A stretch of 64,000 bases of DNA from Mesorhizobium_G sp049840935 (GTDB taxonomy: Bacteria > Pseudomonadota > Alphaproteobacteria > Rhizobiales > Rhizobiaceae), in contig JASGJA010000025.1 in assembly GCA_049840935.1 (NCBI GenBank), positions 1-64,000 of the forward strand. The letters are read 5' to 3'. A program made the translations under genes and the position numbers. Below, in pieces: positions 35,169-43,687 of this stretch. Below the pieces are notes generated by a model, which did no database searches, had not been told where the DNA came from, and was given only the letters and a program-made list of their open reading frames with translations. Each line of letters opens with the position of its first letter. Position 1 is the stretch's first letter.

Positions 35169-35407
35169 CAGACTTCCTTGCCGACGGGAGCGCCGAAATC
35201 CACCTCGTCATGGAAAGTATCGGGCGTCATTCCGGCCAATAGCTTGTCCAGATCATAGGACAGGCGCCGAACGGGTTCGATGACGATCCGGCCATCTTCC
35301 TCGCGCACCTCCACCGCCTGATCGACATGAAGGTTGGCAGCGGTCATCACCGAATGCGGAATCCGAACCGAGGCGCTATTGCCCCATTTCTTGATGTTCA
35401 CTTGCAT
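35165..35407 (-). CDS. MazE/PemI-family antitoxin
   Basis: An 80-residue antitoxin. The N-terminal AbrB/MazE-type swapped-hairpin DNA-binding domain is clear (QVNIKKWGNSASVRIPHSVM, then VDQAVEVREEDGRIVIEP), followed by an acidic C-terminal tail that would wrap around the toxin (LDKLLAGMTPDTFHDEVDFG). I use the ATG at 35407, preceded by GGAGACACGGCC; the longer frame to 35452 would run through the operator palindrome. It neutralises the MazF-type toxin encoded just downstream and should repress its own promoter. Confidence 0.93.
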   Translation of the reverse strand: MQVNIKKWGNSASVRIPHSVMTAANLHVDQAVEVREEDGRIVIEPVRRLSYDLDKLLAGMTPDTFHDEVDFGAPVGKEVW

Positions 35408-35419
35408 GGCCGTGTCTCC

Positions 35420-35478
35420 TGTATCTATGATGTAGATACAGTAGTGCGCCACGCGATGGTGTCAACAGTGTAGATACA
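35420..35478 (-). promoter_or_regulatory. palindromic operator of the mazEF-type operon
   Basis: An inverted repeat TGTATCT-N7-AGATACA spans 35420-35440, directly upstream of the antitoxin ATG, and another half-type copy TGTAGATACA is at 35469-35478. The arrangement of repeated TGTA(T/G)...TACA elements over the promoter is the expected binding target for MazE-MazF autoregulation. The core promoter is not assigned. Confidence 0.65.
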
Positions 35479-35948
35479 GTATCCGGCGCTGATAGGAGCG
35501 CGCGAGACATCGGGGTCATTCTCCGGTGACCGTTCATTGTCGTTGGCGGCGATGCAGCACACAACCTTCTCCAACGGCGGGCCTGCCCATCTCGAAATCC
35601 ACTATTCCTAAGGCTTCTTAAGTGAATCAGCTTTTATTGAGCCTTCTTTCAGTAGATCCTCAATGCGACTGAGCCCAGTTCATTCGCATCGTTAAAGAGA
35701 GCACGAATACCCGTATTGCCGAAGGCAAGCCGGGGCGATCCGACATTGCGTTAATCATCGATTAAAGCCGAGGTCCGACGCAAGCACTGTAACGGAGCCG
35801 CCACCACAAGCTCGACGTTAAGTTTCTGAAGTGTCACAAGGTAGGTAAAATGCCGCGAGACATCGTATTCAGCGTTGGGATTGATCGCCACGATGCAGTT
35901 CGCTACCCTTGACGTGAACCTTTCGGTGGTTTCATCCCGCTGGCATTT
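35479..35948. other. intergenic region, no gene supported
   Basis: About 470 bases. A 71-codon minus-strand frame at 35751-35966 contains a coding-like stretch (NPNAEYDVSRHFTYLVTLQK) but no domain or ribosome binding site. Nothing else is identified. Confidence 0.4.
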
Positions 35949-35960
35949 TTGGGGGCGACA

Positions 35961-36407
35961 ATGCAACGTTTTGCTCGATGCGTATGCACTGCAGTCCTCA
36001 TTGTTCTAGGCACATCAACGGCCTTCGGCGATCCCGTCGAAGATGACCAGGCCATTCGCCAGCGACTTGAGGATTGGCGCACAGCTTTCAATATGCGGGA
36101 CGCCGCTGGAGCATGTGATTTGTTCGCACCCGACCTCGCCTACGCTGTGCCGGGAATTGTGCATGGCAACTATGCCACAATGTGCGGGAACCTAAGGAAC
36201 GTATTCGGAAAAGCGGTGAAGTTGAGCTATGCAGCCCCCGAGATTCACTAGATACTCATATCGAACAATACTGCCATAGTGCGCTTAACGTGGACGCTCA
36301 CAACGGAAGTGGACGGCAAGCAGGAAACGGTTGTGGAAGAAGGAATGGACTTCTTTACTCGCCAATCCGACGGCAAATGGTCAATTGGGAGGTTTATCGC
36401 GTTCTGA
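35961..36407 (+). pseudogene. exported NTF2/SnoaL-like protein interrupted by an in-frame TAG
   Basis: The ATG at 35961 starts a signal peptide (RFARCVCTAVLIVLGTSTAFG) and an NTF2-like fold: DDQAIRQRLEDWRTAFNMRDAAGACDLF is the typical first helix pair. Translation stops at a TAG at 36249-36251 after YAAPEIH, but the same frame continues without break as ILISNNTAIVRLTWTLTTEV...GMDFFTRQSDGKWSIGRF to a TGA at 36405-36407, which completes the fold. Family members usually have Glu at the stop position (HEI), so one G-to-T change from GAG explains it. Read through, the protein has 148 residues. Confidence 0.8.
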
Positions 36408-36522
36408 CCGATTGTGGCCCCTTCCAATCTTTCAGCTTTATTCCGGAAATCGACAAGGCTTTTATTTCTGATCGATTTATCCATGGTGCGATGCGTCGGC
36501 AGATCACACGAGAGAGAACGAG

Positions 36523-37161
36523 ATGACGTTTTTCTATATGCTCCTGGCATTTATTATTGGATTGGCGCTCGGTTGGTTCTTATGGGGACGACTGCGCGGC
36601 GAGCTTCAATCTTTGCAAAGCAATCTGGATAGTATTCGCGGCGAACGCGATAAGCTCAAGACGGATACGGCTCGCCTTACGCGAGAGTTGGAAGATTGCG
36701 GCGCTGCACGGGCAAACCTCGAAGGTCAGCGGTCGGACAATGGAGCAGCGTACGCGCCTGCAGCTTTAATCTCGACATCCGTGACCACCGAACCTTCGCG
36801 TGCGATCTCTGCCAAAAGAGGACTTACAAAATCGGTGGCAGCCAAGGCCACGAAGTTCGTCAGGGAGAAGAATGAAGCACGCAAATCAAGGCAAGCCGCC
36901 ACATCGAAAAAGGACAATCTGCGACGCATGATTGGCGTCGGTCCGGTCAATGAGCGCAAGCTAAACCAACATGGCATCACGACATATGCGCAGATTGCAG
37001 CGTGGACAACTGCCGACATCAAGCAGGTTGAGGGATACCTGGAATTCGATGGCCGCATAAAACGTGAGAAATGGGTCCAGCAGGCGAAGCTTCTAGCGGC
37101 AGGAAACGAAGCAGAATTTGCCAGACGCTTCCCCACGGCGGGTCGCTCAAGCAATAGCTAG
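36523..37161 (+). CDS. membrane-anchored coiled-coil protein with helix-hairpin-helix domain
   Basis: A 212-residue protein with three parts: a short N-terminal transmembrane helix (residues 2-22), a coiled coil (about 25-70, ELQSLQSNLDSIRGERDKLK and so on), a linker rich in Lys/Ala, and a C-terminal domain (about 130-200) with NLRRMIGVGPVNERKLNQHG and ITTYAQIAAWTTADI. This last block is a helix-hairpin-helix of the type that binds DNA or forms protein contacts in LigA-like proteins. Its stop codon (tag) lies at the very edge of IS copy B, so the natural C-terminus may be slightly altered. The role is unknown. Confidence 0.7.
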   Translation: MTFFYMLLAFIIGLALGWFLWGRLRGELQSLQSNLDSIRGERDKLKTDTARLTRELEDCGAARANLEGQRSDNGAAYAPAALISTSVTTEPSRAISAKRGLTKSVAAKATKFVREKNEARKSRQAATSKKDNLRRMIGVGPVNERKLNQHGITTYAQIAAWTTADIKQVEGYLEFDGRIKREKWVQQAKLLAAGNEAEFARRFPTAGRSSNS

Positions 37162-38460
37162 ACACCCGCATTAACCCCCGCAGACTGAGCCGGCGGCCGG
37201 GTTTGAAGCCAGATTGGGGGTTGGCGGTCGGTTGAGGATGCCGCCTTTGATCGTCGAAGGGCGTCATGGCAGCCGATACCGGGCTGCTTTTCCGACGCCA
37301 GACGGATTTAGCCCAAGGTTCCTGCCCGTTCATGGAAGATCAACTTGTCGAAGTTGTAGGCGATGTTGGCCAGAGTGAGTTTCGCCTCGGCCCGCGCTAG
37401 GCCAATGGTGCGGATGAACAGGCCGAAGCGGTTTTTCTGGTGGGCGAAGACGTGTTCGACATGGGCACGGATCGACGATTTTGCGGCATTGGCCCGTGCG
37501 ATATTCTGCGGCATCGGCTTGCCTGCCGGCTTGCGACGATGGATGCGGCTGACCAGCATCCTTGAAGCCAGCCATTTCTCGTTCTTCTGCGACCGATACG
37601 CGCTGTCGGCCCAGACCTCGGAGGAAGTGTTGTCCGTCGTCACCAATCGCGGCAGCATCCGGCCATCCGCCTGTGCGGCCGAAGTCACCGCGCTCTCCCG
37701 GATGAAGCCGAAGCGCCTGTCGATGGCGATGTGGGATTTGTAGCCGAAGACCGGCAACGCGATTTGAGGCAGCGGCGTGCCGTCCGGCCGATACCGGATC
37801 TTGCCACCGATCTTGAGCGTCCAGCGCGCATCGGTGTCTTTCTGGGCCGCCTTGTTCGGCTCGTTCGGCCAGATTTCGTTCGCCGTCTTGCCGGCTTTGA
37901 TGGCTTCCTTCTCCGCATCCGTATTCCGCTGCTTCGGCGCTGGCACCAGAGATGCGTCGATGATCTGGCCTGACATCGGGATGTAGCCCTTCTTCTGGAG
38001 TTGCCAGTCGAACGCCTTCATCACTCGCTTCAACGTGCCCGTCTCGGTCAGTTTGTTACGGAACAGCCGGATCGTGTTCTCGTCGGGTGTCGGACCGCCG
38101 AGGTCGAAGCCCAGGAAGCGCATCCAGGACAGCCGGTCCCGGATCATGAACTCCATTCTGGCATCGCTCAGATTGTGCTGGGCCTGAAGGATCAGCGCCT
38201 TGAACATCGACACCGGATCGAAGGCAGGGCGGCCGCCCTTGGTTCCGTCGCCATAGCCCAGCCCTTCGGTCAGCCAGCCGCGGAAATATTCGAAGTCGAC
38301 CGCCGCCTCCAGAACTTCCAGCGGATCGCCGATTTTGCTCAGCCTCTCAAGATGCTCCCAAAGCCCGAATAGCGACCGCTGCTCCATCGTCCCGCCTCCA
38401 AATCATGAAGGCCAGATCGAATCATGGAATCAGAAATCTCGCGAGGTAAATACGGGTGTC
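37161..38460 (-). mobile_element. IS5-family insertion sequence, copy B
   Basis: A 1300-bp element in inverted orientation relative to copy A, with termini GACACCCGCATTAACC (left) and GACACCCGTATTTACC (right, read inward). It shares the identical transposase. The two copies enclose 29.77-37.16 kb. Downstream flanks of both copies begin TAGCT, but a convincing target duplication is not seen. Confidence 0.88.
37308..38387 (-). CDS. IS5-family DDE transposase (copy B)
   Basis: A 359-residue transposase identical to copy A over its whole length, with the same DDE residues (D144, D261, E311). The stop codon is TAA here and TGA in copy A because of a one-base indel at the end of the gene. It is complete and preceded by the same GGAGGCGGGACG site. 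Confidence 0.95.
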   Translation of the reverse strand: MEQRSLFGLWEHLERLSKIGDPLEVLEAAVDFEYFRGWLTEGLGYGDGTKGGRPAFDPVSMFKALILQAQHNLSDARMEFMIRDRLSWMRFLGFDLGGPTPDENTIRLFRNKLTETGTLKRVMKAFDWQLQKKGYIPMSGQIIDASLVPAPKQRNTDAEKEAIKAGKTANEIWPNEPNKAAQKDTDARWTLKIGGKIRYRPDGTPLPQIALPVFGYKSHIAIDRRFGFIRESAVTSAAQADGRMLPRLVTTDNTSSEVWADSAYRSQKNEKWLASRMLVSRIHRRKPAGKPMPQNIARANAAKSSIRAHVEHVFAHQKNRFGLFIRTIGLARAEAKLTLANIAYNFDKLIFHERAGTLG

Positions 38461-38680
38461 CAGCTAAATTCGACCTGTTCAGGAGGTGATCGAAGTCGGG
38501 TTATCGTCACATCGCTAATGGAAGCCTTTTCAAGCCAAACCGTATACCGCTTCGGTTCAGTGCAAAAGCCTGTCATCTATGCATCGGACCCACACACCAC
38601 CTTGTGGGGCATCCTCTCGGGCAGAGGCACCAGGATGTGGCGCGTTGTTAAGCAGCCTGCCTCTCTTTTCATTGGCTCGA
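38461..38680. other. flank of IS copy B, no gene supported
   Basis: About 220 bases between the IS end and the DUF3085-like gene. An open frame on the plus strand reads out of the IS but shows no domain. There is no match here to the missing 5' part of the broken IS5-family gene at 29.77 kb. Confidence 0.4.
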
Positions 38681-39109
38681 TCAATCTTCGGGTGCTTCTT
38701 TCTTCTCTGGATATCCCTTTCCATTGGCATTCTTCGAGATGCGCGTCGGCTCCACGGAAAGTTCCATGATCAGATCAAGATCGTTTTTGACCGCTCGTCG
38801 AATTACCTCGGCTTCGACAAATCTTACTCCTTCGTCCGCGCCGAATGAGGCACACTTGTTCCTCCACCATGTTTCAAGCGGCATGGTGTGGGGGTTGCAT
38901 TCTAACGCATAAACGACCGGCTGCCTCTCTGCATGTATCGCTTTGCCGTTCTGCATCAGATAAACGCCTTGATCGCCAACCAGCCAGAAGCCTGGACTAA
39001 GCTCGGCGTCCAGATTCTCGTTCCATCGCCTTCGCAATCCCAGAGGCCATTGTTGCTCGGCGATTTGGAGCAATCTTTTCAGTTCGAGATTTGGGAATGT
39101 CAGCTTCAT
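38681..39109 (-). CDS. DUF3085-like hypothetical protein
   Basis: A 142-residue protein with an N-terminal FPNLELKRLLQIAEQQ helix and a central beta pair (FWLVGDQGVYLMQNGK, then PVVYALECNPHT), ending in a basic, disordered tail. The GVYLMxNGK and VYAxECNP pattern is what I associate with DUF3085, a family seen on rhizobial plasmids and in accessory regions; I am not fully certain. It seems complete. Function unknown. Confidence 0.6.
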   Translation of the reverse strand: MKLTFPNLELKRLLQIAEQQWPLGLRRRWNENLDAELSPGFWLVGDQGVYLMQNGKAIHAERQPVVYALECNPHTMPLETWWRNKCASFGADEGVRFVEAEVIRRAVKNDLDLIMELSVEPTRISKNANGKGYPEKKEAPED

Positions 39110-39671
39110 TTACGGATTTATCCTCCCCTCGAGGGATCAGGATCGCAGAAGCGCCAGCATCCGAGGCAACTCGGAAGCTCGACTGATGGTGTTGATGCTA
39201 AAATCACCAAAGTGGTGCACTGACCGGGCAAATTTCAGCACCATCGGTGGCTGCTGTTGAAATCCATCTTAGGAGCAGATCTCATATGATATTATATCCA
39301 GACAAAACAATAGATTCGGCCAGCGCAGGCCGCCTGAGCTATTCCAGTCAATCTCGTTCAGTCTGCAGGATACCTGCCACTGCAAGACGGCTTCATCAGT
39401 GGTTACCCTTTTCCGGAAATCGCGGCTAATCCGAAACGTGTCGCCTTGTGTTGCTTTTTATTGTTTGGCAGCAGTAGAACTTCTTTGCAGAGCGCCTTTG
39501 GAAGAACCTCCAGCACGAGCAGCCATGGTGCACGAGAGATCAGACCCGGCGCTGACCTGGTGCAAGCGAGGTTTCGGCAAGTGTCGCCCAGCAACTGACA
39601 TCGAAAGTCACTGGATACGCCTGCATACGGGCTGAAATTTCGGCGTGCAGAGATAACCTCATCCAAGCGTG
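39110..39671. other. intergenic region, no gene supported
   Basis: About 560 bases with short frames in both directions but no domain, ribosome binding site or hairpin that I can support. Confidence 0.4.
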
Positions 39672-39950
39672 CTAAGCGACCGCTTTCGCTACCATATCTG
39701 GATGCTGGCCGATGACCCGCACGTAAGCAATGGCAAAATCTGGCGCTGTTGCCCGTGCCTGCTCCCAATCGCGCAGCGTGCCAACCGGAACCCGGAAGCG
39801 GCTGGCGAACTCCGACTGCGACAGGCCAAGCCCAGTCCTCGTTTTTCGGATCAAGCGAGCACGCTGGCCTCGGTCCAGTGCCTCTGCCATCACGTCAAAA
39901 TCTTCGGCATCAGCCGAGTTAGCAACCAGTGCGATATGCTCTTTCTTCAC
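39672..39950 (-). CDS. XRE-family antitoxin of a BrnT-type toxin-antitoxin pair
   Basis: A 92-residue protein with a Cro/C1-type helix-turn-helix at about residues 32-75 (LIRKTRTGLGLSQSEFASRF, VPVGTLRDWEQARATAPDF). The classical BrnA antitoxin has a ribbon-helix-helix fold; this is instead an XRE-type of the kind seen with HigB, RelE or some BrnT-like toxins. Its start lies within the last 32 bases of the toxin gene, so they are translationally coupled in toxin-first order, as is usual for BrnT. It should neutralise the toxin and repress the operon. Confidence 0.85.
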   Translation of the reverse strand: MKKEHIALVANSADAEDFDVMAEALDRGQRARLIRKTRTGLGLSQSEFASRFRVPVGTLRDWEQARATAPDFAIAYVRVIGQHPDMVAKAVA

Positions 39951-40194
39951 CTTTGTTACTCCTTCTCACCGAGATAAAGCGGGGGAGGTTGTCCCGCCAA
40001 ACAAAAATGCCTGTGAACAGCTTCTCGCCAACTGTGCCGACTACCTTGAACCGTGCTTCGCCATCGATCTCGCGGATGGAAGGGATAATCAGATGGTCGT
40101 CGTCCTTAAAAATCCGATCGCCAAAGGCCAGAGGCAATTTGTGCTTCTCGCGGTTGATCGCGTCCTTGATAGGATCGAATTTGCTAGGCATCAC
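39919..40194 (-). CDS. BrnT-family toxin
   Basis: A 91-residue BrnT-type ribonuclease toxin with a RelE-like fold. The opening FDPIKDAINREKHKLPL corresponds to the family's 'DP.K...N..KH' motif, and the ending FVWRDNLPRFISVRRSNKGEERAY carries the R-x-IS-x-RR-S/A-x3-E-R-x-Y signature. The start may be the first Met at 40194 or the second at 40191. It overlaps the XRE-type antitoxin gene by 32 bases. Confidence 0.88.
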   Translation of the reverse strand: MMPSKFDPIKDAINREKHKLPLAFGDRIFKDDDHLIIPSIREIDGEARFKVVGTVGEKLFTGIFVWRDNLPRFISVRRSNKGEERAYRTGC

Positions 40195-40687
40195 GCGACA
40201 TATCTATACGGGATTTCCGTATTCAGCGCAAACCTTATTCGCATGTGGCAATTGTAGCTGTTGGAACGCCATTGGTCTTTGAACGTCACCAGTTGAGGGT
40301 GCAATGAATCAGAAAGCGGAACGCTTGACCAGTTTCCGGAAGTGCCCAAGTTGGTGCGTCGGGAGGATCGTGGATTTGGCAGCAATCAGAACAGTTCGAG
40401 AACGTCCACCTGAAAAGTTTGGCAGCAGGGATTGAAATCATTGGATATTTTCACGCCCCTTGGGCGTACCAGATATTTCGATAATCTGGTTGTATCGAAG
40501 GTGACGCCTGATGCTTCTTCGGGTTAGGCTGGCTAAGTAGCCGCCTCACGATGCTGTTGCAGACACCATTAAGGCGTAACAGCCTATCCCGCAGATGAAG
40601 GGTCGCGTCCATATTCTCCAGCGAACCTCTTCCTGCGGTCATCAGTTTTTGCTGAGCGGCCGATGAAATCGCTTGATCGGCAGAAGA
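40195..40687. other. intergenic region, no gene supported
   Basis: About 490 bases. Only short frames without domains are present. The region upstream of the BrnT-type gene should hold its promoter, but I see no clear operator palindrome. Confidence 0.4.
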
Positions 40688-42049
40688 TTATGCTAGGCGC
40701 TTTTTGGCAACGCCCTGCATTTCGCTGCTAATATCTTTCGTTGCCAGTTTATCATAAATTTTGTTGGTAGAGCCCCAGAGCTGCCTTGCGAATACCGGTC
40801 CTTGCCCGGTGTATTTTGCTCCAGAAAGGTGCTCAGGCATGAAGTAATGGCTGGGGTAGACAGTCAAATCTCTATACTTGATTGACTTCACTGTTTCCGT
40901 TATGCGCCCCGGCCCGGTAATCTGCCATGCCATTCCTCCAGACATGTCAGGCCGAGCATGAAGATCCTGTACAATCTGTCCGATAAGACGATTTCCGGGC
41001 CGTGCATAAACATATCCGGCAGCAATCAGACCCGGTCGGGTCCATTCATTTTCCCAAGCCGCAAATACGTCGGGTTCAAATAACCAATCTTCCAGTGGGC
41101 GGAGGCAAATAGCGTCAGCATCAATTGCAAATCCACCTTGGGCAAACAGGATTTCCCACCTCATTAAATCGGCAACGCCGTTCAGTTCCTTGGCAATCAT
41201 CGATTTGATGTGTTTGAGGTTGCGCCAATTCGTGGTTCGCAACTCCGCATTTCCCCAAACTCGAATTTCCCAGTCCGGGTTTTTTTGGCGCCATGTCTCA
41301 ATACAATTGTCCGGCCTGCGGCTTTCGTCGCCAACCCAAACGACATGTATGCAGCGAATGATCTTGTGAGGCTCGGCGGTGGACCGAATCCACGGCGTCA
41401 ACTCGTCAAGTTCCTGCAAAGAAGGTGGATCAGACGGTTGCGGCGTCAATATCTTCAATGCCGCGATTTTATCATTGGCCAGCTTCAGATTTCCGGAAAC
41501 TCTTGCCCGGACGCTTTCCGGCGCTTTGCCTTCCTCCAGAATGGTTTCGCATGCTTGGGCGCAGCCCTGAAAATCGCCAGACCAATAGCAATTTACGGCA
41601 TACTCATCTTGCAAGGCGTAATCATACACCCAGTCTTGAATGTCGAGTTTGCCCGTAGGCTTTTTGCGTAGCAAACCTTCGCGCGCATATTCTGCACCTT
41701 CGGAAAAGCGGCTCAAATTGCGGCAGTATCTGCTTGCCACGTGCCATGCCTCTGCTCGATCCGGTGCAGCCTGGTTCGCCAAGTGCAAAGTTGCCAGAAC
41801 TTGTGACGCGTCGGCACCGATTTCCATTAGAATGGCGGCGCTCTCCAGAAAGCTCAAAAAGCGTTCATCATCATCTGGACGCAGACCAATCCTCGCTTGA
41901 TACGCGCGCAATGCGTCTTCGACACGTCCATCTTTTCGCATTGCCCGCGCCAGCTGAAATATTAGATGAGCCTTCGCGGGGCCTTCGTCCTCTCCCTGAA
42001 TCTGCTCTAGCAGATCCGTAATGCCCGCTTCCTCCATTCCCTTCTCCAA
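40688..42049 (-). CDS. TPR protein fused to a GT32-type (OCH1-like) glycosyltransferase
   Basis: A 453-residue protein. The first 200 residues are helical repeats of the TPR/HAT kind (AKAHLIFQLARAMRKDGRVEDALRAYQ, then AILMEIGADASQVLATLHLA). From about 225 a GT32-type domain begins (HKIIRCIHVVWVGD, NPDWEIRVWGNAEL), with the sugar-nucleotide DXD motif at D310-A-D312 (GGFAIDADAICLRPLE) and a YPSHYFMPEH element near the C-terminus. GT32 enzymes transfer mannose or other sugars to polysaccharides or toxins' targets. TPR fusions may hold the acceptor. It is divergent from a broken methyltransferase gene with about 100 bases between. Confidence 0.85.
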   Translation of the reverse strand: MEKGMEEAGITDLLEQIQGEDEGPAKAHLIFQLARAMRKDGRVEDALRAYQARIGLRPDDDERFLSFLESAAILMEIGADASQVLATLHLANQAAPDRAEAWHVASRYCRNLSRFSEGAEYAREGLLRKKPTGKLDIQDWVYDYALQDEYAVNCYWSGDFQGCAQACETILEEGKAPESVRARVSGNLKLANDKIAALKILTPQPSDPPSLQELDELTPWIRSTAEPHKIIRCIHVVWVGDESRRPDNCIETWRQKNPDWEIRVWGNAELRTTNWRNLKHIKSMIAKELNGVADLMRWEILFAQGGFAIDADAICLRPLEDWLFEPDVFAAWENEWTRPGLIAAGYVYARPGNRLIGQIVQDLHARPDMSGGMAWQITGPGRITETVKSIKYRDLTVYPSHYFMPEHLSGAKYTGQGPVFARQLWGSTNKIYDKLATKDISSEMQGVAKKRLA

Positions 42050-42148
42050 AATTAATGGGGCTTGAAAAACATCGAATTTATGTTGGATGCTTCGGTATAG
42101 TTAGCACTCACAGACAGGTTGGCACTGTAAAAAGGGTGGTTATTTGGG

Positions 42149-42805
42149 ATGAGTCAACATGGCAGCAAACCAGTATTGATTGAACGGGGTGCGCTTGGGT
42201 ACTTTTATCTGCAAAAGACTCAAGGTACGAAATCTGCCGGAACGTTTGCCATACATACGGGAACTCTGTTCCGGGCGACGTGTGTTGCATGTTGGCTGCA
42301 CTGACTATCCCGTGTTCAATCCGGAAAAAAATCTTCATATCCAGATTAGAGATGTCTGTGCTGCACTGGACGGGCTCGACCTTGACAAGGATGGTATCGA
42401 AGTTTTGCAACGCTATGTTGCTGGGCGTTACTATACAGATGTCGACGATATCAAAGACGCCTATGATCTTGTTTTAGTGCCCGAAACAATTGAGCACGTG
42501 CACAACATCAAGGATTTCTGTCGGGCCTCAATCGGATCCAATTTGCCGAGATTTTAATTACTGCACCCTGTTTGTTGGGGTGGAATTCGTGTTTCAATTA
42601 CGCTGATTATCCCGGTTGGCGTCATAAGAATTTGCAGGGAGAGGACGACTATCTGGAAGAAGTCCATCCCGATCATAAAGCTTGGTTCACTCCCTACACC
42701 TTGGCCAACTGCGTGGAACAATTTACGGATTGGACGATCACGCAAATCTCCTTCCTTGAACAAAAGCGAATGGTGTCTGTGCATGCCCGGAAAGAATGGC
42801 AGTGA
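42149..42805 (+). pseudogene. class I methyltransferase broken by frameshifts
   Basis: Pieces of one SAM-dependent methyltransferase lie in three frames. The N-terminus may start at the ATG at 42149 (SQHGSKPVLIERGALG), then shifts to a frame that carries KRLKVRNLPERLPYIREL and the SAM motif RVLHVGCTDYP, ending RASIGSNLPRF-stop at 42557. The rest continues as SGLNRIQFAEILITAP to QKRMVSVHARKEWQ, stop 42805. The second shift is a one-base deletion at about 42517 in a T run (gatttctg for gattttctg). It may have worked with the neighbouring glycosyltransferase. Real decay and sequencing error are both possible. Confidence 0.75.
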
Positions 42806-42958
42806 CCGAACCGCTGTGAAACGCCCATCTATTTCTTCGTGGAAAATGGACTGATCTGTAATCCGGCCCCGGTGCGTTAAAGGGATCATCTCCAGTCCAG
42901 CAAGCGTTATACTGGTGTTTAGATCAGTTGAATGGCGTGTGGCTCGTTGGAGTTCTTG

Positions 42959-43675
42959 ATGAGGAATTTTGATTTCAGTTCATGGCAGGCGGTTCTGACC
43001 ACTCTCTTGGGTGTCGCGCTGTTTGCTTTGATAAGCATGGGTATTCGCCTCCTCATGATGTTTACCGTGCAACAGCGCCGCGAGCGTATGAACAGGCAAA
43101 TCAACGAGCGACTGCGGACGTTGATTGCCGCATACAAGACACTCGGCGGATCATTCACCGGCAATCTTGCAGTGAATCCGTCTCATCTCAGAGACCAAAG
43201 AAGTGCCGAAGTCGAGTCGCCGGAAGCGAGCGATAGTGATGTTGGAATTGTGATCTCCAGCGGGTCCGAACGCTCGCGGAGGATACGCGATGCCGTAGAG
43301 GCAGCCCTTGCCGATATTATCCTGCTTGGAACGGAAGAGCAGGTTCGTCTTGCCGAGCGAGTTGCGCGAGATATGGTTGCCGGTCGGCCGGTGCATACCG
43401 CCGAGCTTGTTGTATCCCTGCGCAACTTTATCCGTCTGGCGCTCGATCTCGGTCCACTGCCTACCGATTTGCAGGTTCCCGTGCAAGGGCCGGTTCGCCC
43501 GTCCAGTTCTTCCAGTTCTGGAAAGAGCAACCGTCAGGAAAGACAGCAAGGTGGTGGGTCGGGAAAAGGAGGAGGTATGGGGATGGGTGCAGGCATGGGG
43601 GCCGGTTTGGGCGTTGGCTCGGCGTCTATCCTCCACGAGGACGATGCGGCTCAACCGGACGATGCTGCAAAATAA
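42959..43675 (+). CDS. membrane-anchored hypothetical protein with Gly-rich tail
   Basis: A 238-residue protein from the Met at 42959, which follows GGAG at about 8 bases. One transmembrane helix (about residues 8-30, AVLTTLLGVALFALISMGIRLL) is followed by a basic helical region (QQRRERMNRQINERLRTLIAAYKTLGG) and a central domain with SDVGIVISSGSERSRRIRDAVEAALADIILLGTEEQ. The C-terminus is Ser/Gly/Met-rich (GKGGGMGMGAGMGAGLGVG). No family name is recognised, but coding quality is good. It converges with the next minus-strand gene. Confidence 0.65.
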   Translation: MRNFDFSSWQAVLTTLLGVALFALISMGIRLLMMFTVQQRRERMNRQINERLRTLIAAYKTLGGSFTGNLAVNPSHLRDQRSAEVESPEASDSDVGIVISSGSERSRRIRDAVEAALADIILLGTEEQVRLAERVARDMVAGRPVHTAELVVSLRNFIRLALDLGPLPTDLQVPVQGPVRPSSSSSSGKSNRQERQQGGGSGKGGGMGMGAGMGAGLGVGSASILHEDDAAQPDDAAK

Positions 43676-43687
43676 AGGCGGGCGCCG

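Noticed and set aside
37155..38470. Target-site duplication around IS5 copy B (TAGC/AGCTA-like flanks)
   Set aside because: The flanking similarity does not abut both ends of the element that are common to copies A and B, so no clean duplication can be claimed.
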